Source: Glandiceps talaboti (lineage: Eukaryota; Hemichordata; Enteropneusta; Spengelidae). Taken from it: a DNA stretch of 64,000 bases. The position numbers and the translations under genes were made by a program. The notes beneath the pieces are model-generated. The model searched no databases, had not been told where the DNA came from, and saw only the letters and a list, made by a program, of their open reading frames with translations. Positions 46,703 to 58,500 of this stretch are shown piece after piece; position 1 is the stretch's first letter; every line of letters starts with the position of its first letter. The DNA is taken from positions 12,358,194 to 12,422,193 of the forward strand of contig NC_135552.1 of NCBI RefSeq assembly GCF_964340395.1. Direction: 5' to 3'.

Positions 46703-49700
46703 CTGAATAGAAGAAAATAGAATATCATCAATATGGCATTGTAATTTTGTTGCCGATAAGGATCTCGTCATGTCTCCTACAAACCTTGTGTGAGGTTTTG
46801 ATGCCAATAGGAACTGCATTACAGTTTGGGTACTTAAGTTGAAATGACACCATTATCATTAAAACAGGATATACACTGAACTGCATGAGAGCCAAATTGT
46901 ATATCCAACTAATAGTAATACATGTACCACAGTTCATTTGTGGCGATGACTTGGTGGTTTTCAATGTACAACTACATCCCCATTTCTTATTTTCACATAT
47001 ACACCTGCACTCAGTTTCAAACTAGGTCACATTGGTTCATTGTCAAGGACGACGTGGTATGAACTTGAAAATGCAACCTAATTTTGTAATGTTACATTGC
47101 AATGCACTTTTGGTACATTTTAATACTTACTGGAGGGGGGTGAAAGGAGTTGGGTATGGAGCATATTCAAAAACTAACGTTCTCTCATTTTGGCAATTTT
47201 TTGTGTTGAAGGTACATACCAAAACAAACCATTGTAAACATACTGGTTTAGTGTTAACCACATGACACATCATAATATATGTGCACTATGTCATCACTAT
47301 TGAACAGTATGGCTGCCAAGGGGGTTGAGTCCTCGCCATCTCAGCAATATTGTTTGCATTGAAAAGTGCTAGACAGCATGCTAGTAAACCAAAGAGAAAA
47401 CTAAACAGTGACATTATCTTAACATCACTGAATTCAAACTCCTTGAAAAAGACTGCTAAGGTGCAAAATTAGTTAAAGACTCAAGCTGTTTTGGTATTCA
47501 TTTATTTACTATTATCTTAATAACTGACACTATCTAGCTAGACTACACAATGCTCACCTCTTTGGACATCTTTGAAAATTTCCTTGGTATAGTAATTTTC
47601 TGTGGTACTGAGGGCTTTCCTGGTTTGTGAGGGTCAAAGGTCACTTGAACACATTCAAGTCTCAGCTGGGGTAGTCCGCTGTTAAAGGAGTGACGGAACT
47701 TGTCTGCCAAGTAAATGTAGTATAAGAATATAAGGATACATGATTGTGTACTTTACAATATTTGAAAAATAGTGTGGCAACATTATCACTTGACTAGACT
47801 TAGATATCATTTTTTTCAAGTATAAGAAATTTTTTACAACTTACAAGATACAACCTACACCATTGATAAATATTGTGTGATATCACTTCACATTTGGCAC
47901 ATACTCTAACACCAAGACGAACATTCCAAAACCCGATCTGGGCTGTTGGGCTGGGCCAGACCATTGGGCTGGGCTCCTGGGCCATTGGGCTGGACTGGGC
48001 TGGACTGGGCCATTAGGCTGGATTGTGCTGGGCCAGACCATTGGGCTGGGCTCCTGGGCCATTGGGCTGGACTGGGCTGGGCTGGACCATTGGGCTGGAT
48101 TGGGCTGGGCTAGACCATTGGACTGAGCTGCTGGGCCATTGGGCTGGACTGGGCTGGGCTGGGCTGGGCTGGGCCATTGGGCTGGCCTGGGCTGGGCTGG
48201 GCTGGGCTGGGCTGGGCCATTGGGCTGGGCTAGACCATTGGACTGAGCTGCTGAGCCATTGGGCTGGCCTGGGCCATTGGGCTGGACTGGGCTTTTCTTA
48301 CCATATTGTAAGGTACTGCATATTGAGTATAATTTTATTTCATTTCATTTCATTTTCCAATAGCCAAGCCAAGCACAACAGCAAAGAGCCCAGCTCAGGA
48401 TTTTAGGATATGCCTGCTAGCTATAGTCATCCGGGAAAAGTGATATAGCATGTGACATTTGCATAATGAAGGAATGCAGCATCATGTTAATTTAATTATA
48501 GTCTTTTTTATTTTGAATTGGCCACAATTATAGGGTTCAACAAACTATTCTATAAATATCTGTGAAGAACCCTGGCTTGGCTGTGATTAGCACAACTACA
48601 GGTAATGAGTCTGGATTATACATGCCACATTCTGTATTTGGACAAAGTGTGCTAATGTTTCCTATGGACAACAGTACAGCTGAAAGAACAGATTGAACTG
48701 GAGTAACATGAACTGACAGGGAAAATATTTCATATGTTGGTGAGCTGAATAAGTGGACACAGGACTTCCGTATGTCCCATATATTCTGACATTTGCGAGC
48801 CATGAGATGCCAATGGGATGTTTCATTTGAACAGAGGTGTAGGTAAATGATAAAGACAACAATTTCTTACCATCTCTATTGAGTGTTCCTGTTGATATTG
48901 TATCATCAAACACAGAATCTCTAACACTATCGCTACCAGCAACATGATGATTACTATCCCTGCTAGCATCACCATTAGCATGAAACAACTGATCCTCGGA
49001 TATTGTTCGTAATCTGCCTTTATTACAGTTTATTCCTGGTAATGTGTTGGTTGTAATATCACTAACAGATTGAGTCCTAGATCGTTTCTTGCTAAGTAAT
49101 GGTGCGTCTCTGCTGTCACGTACGTTAGGTACTGATCTGGTCCAGTCTCTGGGCCAGTGAAGTTCATAATCTGACGATGGTGTTATTGATCCATTACTGG
49201 TTCCTAGTTTACTACTTTTGTCATCAAGTACAAGTTCTTCTTTGGAGTGCTGTATAGAATGAAATAAACAATATAGTGCTAATGGCATTGTGGCAATAAG
49301 TTTGGAGTTTTTCAATAAAAATCATATTTTTTTTACCCAAATCACACATCAATGGTGAATGAAAAAAAAAATAGTGCTGATGGCTTGTAGCAATATTTTT
49401 TCAACAAAATTAAAAAAAACTACATTTTTAAAACCCAGATAACAAATCTAGAATTAAACACAAAATAGCACTGAGCAGTAGTTTTTCAACACAAATCACA
49501 CACCCATGATGCGGTAATTATACTGTTGGCCACAGTGATGCACATCACATATATGTTCAACATGTCTGTTCAGATACCAATCATTTGTTGCCCATATCGT
49601 GGTTGTAGTGTATACATTGTATGATTGAGGCATAGATGAATGGAGAAATAACTAATATATAAATACCTTTTTCTTTATTCCAATAGCGCTTTTCATCCTG

Positions 49701-52700
49701 CTTTTAAAACTTGACTTTCTATGTGGTGTTCCATAGCTATGACTATGTAAACTATCAGATACACTAGTCTCTGATTGCACTGGGAGGGTGTAGATTTTCT
49801 ACAACACAAACACAGTATTTACATTCATTAAAGTTGCACAAGCTGAATTTGAAAGGATATTACTCAAGTGAAAATACTAAAACAAAACCACATTCTAGTA
49901 TAATGCATGTCTTCTATAACATTACAGGTGTATTCTGGCAAGGTTAGAACAGCTGATTGCATTGTATGGATTTTCTGAATATTTTTTGATATGTATGATA
50001 AATTACATCATCAGATAGTTTATGAGTTATATCTTAATACCAGGTTTGAGTTCAGTCAATTGCGAGTGGTGGTTAACTGTGCTTCAGTAAATGCAATCCT
50101 GCGAGTATCTTTTAAATATGCAGCAAAAACTACACCAAAATACGGATAAACTCAGCTTGTGCCCCTTTAATTATACAGCATTATTCCTCAACAGAGCTGG
50201 AAACTTTAAAAATTCAATGAAGGTATAATTACCTACTCTTATCAGACACTGATTTCAAGTTGATAGAAATGTGGGTTTTTGTCTCACTCAAAAAGACTTT
50301 GGTATACAGATTATACTACTATGGAAAATATGCTTACGACAAGCGAAGACAGACACAACTTAAAACTATTGTTATTGCATGTAGTAGATTACAAGTGGGT
50401 GATGGCAGTGCCTTGGTCTTGTGGATGTAATCAAACTGTATTCAAGATAGCATAAACACTGAATGACTTATCAACATCTCAGTTGTAAATACAGAACCTG
50501 TTATCACTGAAGGTGTGAAAGTTTTCAAAGTTTGGTCAGAAGTGCGAAAATGAAGTTCAGCAATTGCACTGATGCCAGACCCCCTCCCCCCTAAATGAAT
50601 GAAGTTTATTTACTGAGCTTGTGTGACATTGTGTGATTGTCTCTAACTAGTACCTTGTGTTCTGAGTTCCTGTCATGTGACTGTACATCCTTAGTACTCG
50701 TCAATGGTAAACTTTCTTCTCCCAAGTCTGGAATCTTTTCTGTTGGTGTTTGTTTTTCTCTATGATGTGGCAGCTGGAACTTACTACCTACAAATATGAA
50801 TGAACAACAACTTGTTACAGTAATGGATTGTACCTGTTATCCTGGGTATGCAAATTGTGATGGTGATGAGACTTTCATGTAAGTCCATCAGTGCAGTTTT
50901 TTTTATTAAAGCCGAATAAAACAATTGTGTGTTTCCGATAACCTGACCGACCCTAGTTTAAGCCGCTGACCTGAAACATTTTTTTAAAAAACATTTTTAA
51001 ACATGTCAAATTAGAGGGCGCTTTCAACGGAGTAACATTGCTTTTGCTCCACTCCGTAAATTTCCGTAAGTTTCTCTTTTTTTTTTTGAGAATTGTAAAG
51101 ATTAACGGGCTAAACATGAAATGCAATGATTGTCCTGCAAGGAAGAAGAATGTTGAACTGTGCCAGGGAGACCATATGCTATGCCCAAAGTGTGAAAATC
51201 GGAGATTTGGGAATAACCGGACAACAACTGAAAAGTCAGGTACAGCAAAGACGACGGCAGCCACACCCACTGAAAAATAAAATAAAATCCCAACCTCCCT
51301 ACTCTATTTTCCAAGGCCATATTATCGGAAACACACAATTATTTTGTTTCCACCTAAACTGTGCAACACTTTATTTACATTTACCCTGGGGTGTGTTGAA
51401 GTGAAGGTTCAAACATTTTAAAAACAATGTCCACCTGTTGTTTTGTCTATTTTACTTACTCCAAATACAGGACATACACACAGATGTTCAAAAAGTTAAA
51501 CAAAATTTATCAACACGATAATATTAACAATGATGATGACGGATGCTATTTTGAAATTTCCTTGAAAAAATAATGAGATGATGATAACAAATATGAAAGC
51601 GTAATTAATGTTGTCGAATTCCTGAAATATACAGCATTCCTTACCTGCTATAACCTGCTGCAGAATTCTTAACTACAGTACTAGGAATAGTTGAAATTAA
51701 TTGCCCATTTGTATTGAAAATCATACCCTATATCAATTGTTTAATTATATGACATCTTGTCTTGTTGGAAATCAAATCCAATGATATAAAAACAAAAAGT
51801 TGTAACAGTTATATTCATATTGAAATCTTAATTTCATATAGGATACAAGGGATTCACCATAAACATGTCATGTCAATAGACGAGATACTTTTCAAAATAA
51901 AATTTCAGCTATGTCCTCTCAATACTTGTTGTAGACATTTCAATTCACTACTGTAACAAAGCATCGGTCTTAAAATGAGTTGTACATTCTTACGAAACAT
52001 TGGTCTTAAAGTGAGTTGTACATTCTTACTGGATTTTACATCTACTGGTTGTGTCAGGTGATGCCAGTAGTGTCATCATGTGATCTGAATCAACAGGGAA
52101 ATGGAGCTGTGTGACAAAAACAGGATCAGTTATTGACAATGGGAAAGATTCCACGATTGACTTAGAGCCATCTAAGTGGGTTGAGTCTATGTTATGCGAA
52201 ATCATAAACCTAATTTTAGCTTTGAGTACAGAACTGATGACAGTGATGGAACATTTGAAATAGAATTATTATATTAGGTAAATGTCTAATTGAGTGTTGC
52301 GAGGACATGGCTGAAAACAACCAAGTGAAGAGTTGCTAGTGTACCACACATGCTGCTACATTGGTGTTCCTATATATGTTGCAGAGCATGTGCAGTACAA
52401 CCCTACACTATTTTACTGGTGGTACACCACACACATGCTGCTACATTGGTGTTCTTATACAATGGAAACTGATCAACTGGCAACACTGAATTGCCTTAGT
52501 TGTTAGTTTTTCAGATATATGTAGCAGAGCATGGCCAGTACAGCCCTAGTCTGCATATGTACACTGTATGTAGCAGAGCATGGCCAGTGCAGCCCTAGTC
52601 AGCATTTTACAGTCCATGACTCTTATTTGTCTGTGATTCCCTTACAACACAGCGGTCATGGGTTGAACGACCTGTCTGACATTGTATCAATGTACTGTGT

Positions 52701-55457
52701 GAAATCTCACCAACAACAGATGCCACCTCCCGAAAAGAAGTGGGTCTCTTTTTCTTCTTTTTCTCTGACATATCCACTGCTAAACTGACAGTGACTTCTA
52801 TGTCACCCCTCTCTTTTGCATCTTTCCTACCCGGTTTATTGTGTAGTTTGTGCCATCTACAATGTAATAGATGAACTATGTTAGTAATGATAGGGGTGGT
52901 GACAAGAGAGATTGGGGGTGAGATTCAATGATTGACAATCATTTGAGAAGAGAAAATAGTTAACATAGATAGAACATTATGTATTAGAATCAGTCAAACA
53001 CCATTCCATTACCAACTCCAGAAGAATGTCTAAATCCATAAGTTGAAGAGATCCTGTAAAAGTTAAAGTGTGTATATGGATTTGAATGATCATCTAAATT
53101 TGACCTTTTACGACAACTTTGGTATGTCATTCTATATAATTTTAAATATTTGTTTGGTGACCAGAACTGTCTCTATCATTTATGACTCATAAAAATATAT
53201 TTTATTTGAATAATATATTTGGGGGCATGTTTTTTTGTGTGCACTCCCTTGAATATCTTGGTTTTGTGTCTGGTGACAAGGGAATTACTACATTCACTGG
53301 TTATCAGCTAGGAAGGCAACGTCTCTCTCCTTATGGTGGACATTGTTACTATAATTATTGTTCAAATCTACAGTTTACTTGAGACTATACTCGAACATTC
53401 AAGTCCAATTTTGTACTGAGAAACTAGTGACTTGACACAAGAATTACAGAAAACTTATTGGTAGGAATTGTGGTTTGAAATGTATACTTTTTATTTACTG
53501 TCATATGGAAATACAAAGAAACTTTGTTCTTTAATACTTTGTTCTACAAAACTCAAACCTATACATAGTTAAAATCATGCAAAAAAAAGGGGGAGGGAGT
53601 CATCATAGTACAAATTTTCAAAAGAAAAAGTCAAAGTGAAGTTATGAAGCCATTTCAGAATCCAATATGGCCGCCGAATACTGTGTTATGTGCTAAATCC
53701 TAGGAGAAAATAAAAAAAATGCCAGTTTCCTTGAAAAGAAAATGATGCAGCACTCCAAATTCTTTTAATATTTCAAAAGGACCAGGAATAAGCTTTAATA
53801 TAGCAAAGGATGGACAGATTTAAGAATGTGATTTTCAAGGAATGTGATCCCTGAAGTGAAATAGGAAAGTTCAGTAACACTAGTATGGGGATGTGTGATG
53901 CCTTTTTACATACCTTGTACCTTATTCAGGGCAAACACTGTATATTGTAAATACAAAATGTACATACACCATGTGATACTGATAGTAGGATTGCACACAG
54001 GCCACGGTTCATTTATCTATCATAGGTCTATGTTTTGTAATGAATAATTGATAATTTTCTCTAAATTTCAAGATAAATTTCAAGATTATATTCCTATGAG
54101 TCATAAATGAAACAGTTAACACTAGTCAATGACTGAAGCCTAAATAGAATTACATACCAAAGATTTTATAACTCGTAGTAAAACATTCTCATTTCAATCC
54201 ATATACCAACTATACAAAGTTAGCATTATTTGACACGCAGAGAAAGAAAAGGCAAGCATTAACAAGATAGATGGTTTTACAGTGTCGGGGATAGGATGGG
54301 GAGTAAATGCAAAGTTGATAGGTAATGCACTCTGAATCACATGATGGGTATGGTTGGGTAGACAAGCATAGTGTAGACAGGTATGTCAATGGAAGTTACA
54401 TTATGTAAATAAGACTGGTATAAACATCAATAGTGGGTAGACAGGTGTGAAAGTTACATTATGTAAATTAGACAATGTGAAAAGTTACATTATGTAAATA
54501 AGATTTCCTGGTATAAACACTAACAGTGGGTAGACAAGTGTGAAAATTACATTATGTAAATAAGACTTTATGGTATAAATACCAATAGTGGGTAGACAGG
54601 TGTGAAAGTTACATCATGTAAATTAGACAATTTGAAAAGTTACATTATGTAAATAAATTCCTGGTAAAAACATTAACAGTGGGTACAGAGGTGTGAGAAT
54701 TTACATATGAAAATAAGACTTCCTAAAAACCAACAGATGTGAAAAGTTACATTCATTATATTGTATGGACTTCACTATATAAACACAGCAGGCAGAGATG
54801 TGTGGATAAGTGAAAATGTACATTATGTTGAAAAAAAGAATAAAAGTTGCCTTTTTCGTAAAGATGTGTGTATTTTGCATTTTTAGACAATATGCATTTA
54901 TATATCTTAAGAAGGATAGATGTCTTTTTGTTCAAAGTCACAACATAACTGCTTGCGAGCAGGTGATTTGGCACAAACAAGCTATTGCCTAGCTATTTCC
55001 CTGGTTCTAATAGCTGACACTGTCTACATTCTCTAGTGAATACATCAACTACATATATTCCAGTTTGTAAATTGTGCTCACAAACTATTCAATCAATACC
55101 TGGTTATTTACTGTGCTCTAAGCCATGTCTAAAATCTCTTGTGAGTTTGTGACACCAAGTATAGGTCATGTCATTATTATCTTGTTACCTACTTGGCTGT
55201 AGCCATTTCTAGAATCTCCCAATATAGGTTATGCCATAAGTATCCAGTTATTTATTTATCACATACACATGCTCCTTGTTGATAAGTCACAAATATGATA
55301 ATGGTAAGATCCCCAAACTATTGCCTAATTATCTATAGGGCTCTGTCAGTTTCTAAACACCCTTGTGGGTATGTGATTATAGATAGAGACAATCCCTTGT
55401 ACTAAAGTTGTAGATACATGATAATTGTATGACACCCCCCCCCAACCCAACCAAACC

Positions 55458-55513
<56 letters not shown>

Positions 55514-58500
55514 AACAAAAAAAAAACCCACAAAAAACAAAAATGGGCTCTAGAAGTTTCTAAAACAATTGTTGGTGTGTGATAAATAAGAGCAAGATCC
55601 CAAAACTATTGCATTGTTAGTTTAATACTGGGCTCTAACAGTTCAAATTTCTGTAATCCCTTGTGGACGTGAGTGTTGGATAACAGCAACATGTCCAAAC
55701 AATTGCGGTTACTGGGTCTCACTGTTGCCTATGAATTGTGAGTACCGGTATATGTGATACCAGTTACACACATGTAGCTTCTGGTTGTCTGAGATATGCC
55801 TTTGCTTCTAAGTGAGTCAGTCTAACAGAAACACAACCATACATTCATAACTCATTTATTGAGGACACAGCTATATTTATATACATTTACCATGGGACTG
55901 CTACAACATGTTTATGACATAGCTATTTTTTGTACCATGCTTTGCAGCGTGTGTGTGCACATATATGTTTGTCATATCATGTCATCATAACTACTATCAT
56001 TTCTTCCTTATTTCTGTTGAAATTGACCCATAACATTTCTAGACTTACATACCTGCAACTATGTTAGTCTAATTTGCCAGACTTTGGATTACTGCTGACT
56101 TACCATGCTTTTTTAATTTCTGCATACGAATTGTTACTAATTATATGATATCTTATATCTATTTATTCCAAGGTCAGTCATTAAGCACACCTGATCAGTA
56201 GTGTACTGAGAGTGTAATGACTGCACAGCTTTTAGCTTACTATCCGAGACACAAAACTAAAACTATTGTAAGATGTTGATGCTCAGACCATCAAACACCT
56301 GTTTGGTGGTCTGCTGTTGATGTAAGCAATCACAGGACAGCTGGGACACAGAATGATGTACATACAGTGACAGTAGGGGCAGCGTTTCTGACAACAAGGT
56401 GGTGGTGGTCTGAGATTGATGTATGTACAGGACAGGACATTGATGTCATTACACTCACAGTAGGGGCAGTGTTTCTGACAACAAGGTGGTGGTGGTCTGA
56501 GATTGATGTATGTACAGGACAGGACATTGATGTCATTACACTCACAATAGGGGCAGCATTTCTGACAGCAAAGTTTTGTCAAGTGACAATACATGTACAT
56601 TCAACCTCATTTCTACATTGATTATAAGATGATTATATCCATAAAACCACAGTCACAGCTATTACCCACTTAAGTACTCTACCATACTGAACAACAACAG
56701 CTTTAGTTTGTATCTACCCTAATTTACCCTATCATACATGTAGTATTACTAAAAGTTGGCTTTTCAAAGCAATATCTGATAATCAACATTATTAGTTTAG
56801 TCATGGGCCAAACAAAAGAGACTTATCATTCACAATGGCACGGTTTCAATATAATATACCTTTTCAACTTTAGTGTGGGTGGGGACAAATCCTTTATTTG
56901 TCATTTTTGATCAATTTATTTCCCAAACACACAACATTTATGATAGTTTTGAGTTTTGTATCCTATAAGCCATAGTCAGTCATCATGTGGTTTTGACAGC
57001 TTTATATACATAACCTACTTCTGTCTCCCTCTGTTTTCACAAATATTCCATTATCATCTTTTACGTTGTGAAATTTTTCATTTAGTATACTGAACTTCTG
57101 AAACCATTAAAGTAGGGTTATAAAAGGTGGGGTTATGCGAGAATGAATGTTCATGTACTCTAGTTACAAATGAAAATTTCAACTCACAGTCAAAAAATTT
57201 GAAAATATGAAAAAAAGTAAAGGAGAGTAGTTGAGGCAGAAATAATCTCAACTGGATATTTCCTTTAATTTGAAACAAATCCATTATTTCTAGTTGAGTA
57301 CCTACATTCTTAACTTCTAACATTGATTACCAAGACATTTTATACGCTGTATGTTCTACAAGTAGCCAGCTATTTGAAACCACATGTTGATTTTAGATGT
57401 CAACAACTTGGTGGGTGTTCTTAACTGAATGTTATCATGTACATGGAGTTTTATGCCAGGGTTACAATATGGAATGCATTGCATAGAAAGATAGCTTTTG
57501 TATCAAGCCTTACTAAACTATATCTAATACGGAACATGATGTGTTCAAAAGTATCTCTTAAAAGATAGTGTTTCCATTTATATGTAGTTATGACATAATA
57601 AGCATAGCCTGTATAAAACGCTTACAGTATATTCTGTTTTATCACTTATACTCTTGTAACTAGAATTGCAAACTGCTGATAATATGGTTTGAAAATTTCC
57701 ACGCATAATTGCCCCATCAGGTTGTTCCTCAGCTGTGGGTGGTCACATTCAAGTGATATGCAGATGACCACACACGGACACGAGTTAACATTAACAAACA
57801 AACAAACAATGCAGGTCACAGTCTTGATGTACATACATCACCGAAAATACTGTAAAGATTACCTCTCAGTTGTTGCCGGTCAATGTGGTGAAAGCAAGAG
57901 GGACAGCTATGTGTTTGTAGGAAAATGGGACCCTGAGTGGAACAAAGATGGCAGAAATTGGAAGAATGACCTTTGCTTGAACCCTGACCCCTTTACACAT
58001 ATACAGCAGCCTTGTCCATCTCAGCTGAACATAGTCATCTTCATATCACTTCATTTGAATGTGGCCACCTACTAGCTGACGAACAAGCTGATTGGGCAAT
58101 TATTCATGGAGATTTTCAAACCGTATTATCAGCAGTTTGCAATTCTAGTTACAAGCAAGGGTATGACATGAGAAATTAAACAGACTATACCATATAAAGC
58201 ACCATAAACGGGCTATAATAAAAACGAGTCGCTGTGCTAACCTTTAAAGTACAATCAGTACCCTCATAAACAGATAATGTAAATCATATTAAAAGTACAG
58301 AATAAAAACTTTATAGTTCAGATACAGTTTTGAAGACCTCTCTTATTGCCCAATGTGCTGAAATGTTTCCACAAATAAACTACAGGCCACACAACTCACA
58401 CTCGGGTCATTATGTTATGTTTGTGCAGCACACAGTCCCCCACTTTTGCAGCTCTAAGACGTAAATTGATGTACAACTTTTTTAAACGTATCGAAAACAG

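Larger units (their letters stand above)
50788..52710 (-). other. Rab11-FIP intron (1.9 kb)
   Basis: Holds the TIR element at 50916-51348 and a local duplication at about 52345-52600 (acatgctgctacattggtgt twice; gtagcagagcatggccagt twice). No exon seen. Confidence 0.65.

Noticed and set aside
48023-48406. 127-codon Trp/Gly/Leu-rich frame
   Set aside because: Reads through a GC-rich minisatellite antisense to the Rab11-FIP gene.
55346-55540. Frame with a poly-Leu stretch that could look like a membrane segment
   Set aside because: It is the reverse of an (ACA)n microsatellite.
57689-58075. 128-codon plus-strand frame
   Set aside because: Spans the TIR arm and core of a non-autonomous element; no recognisable domain.
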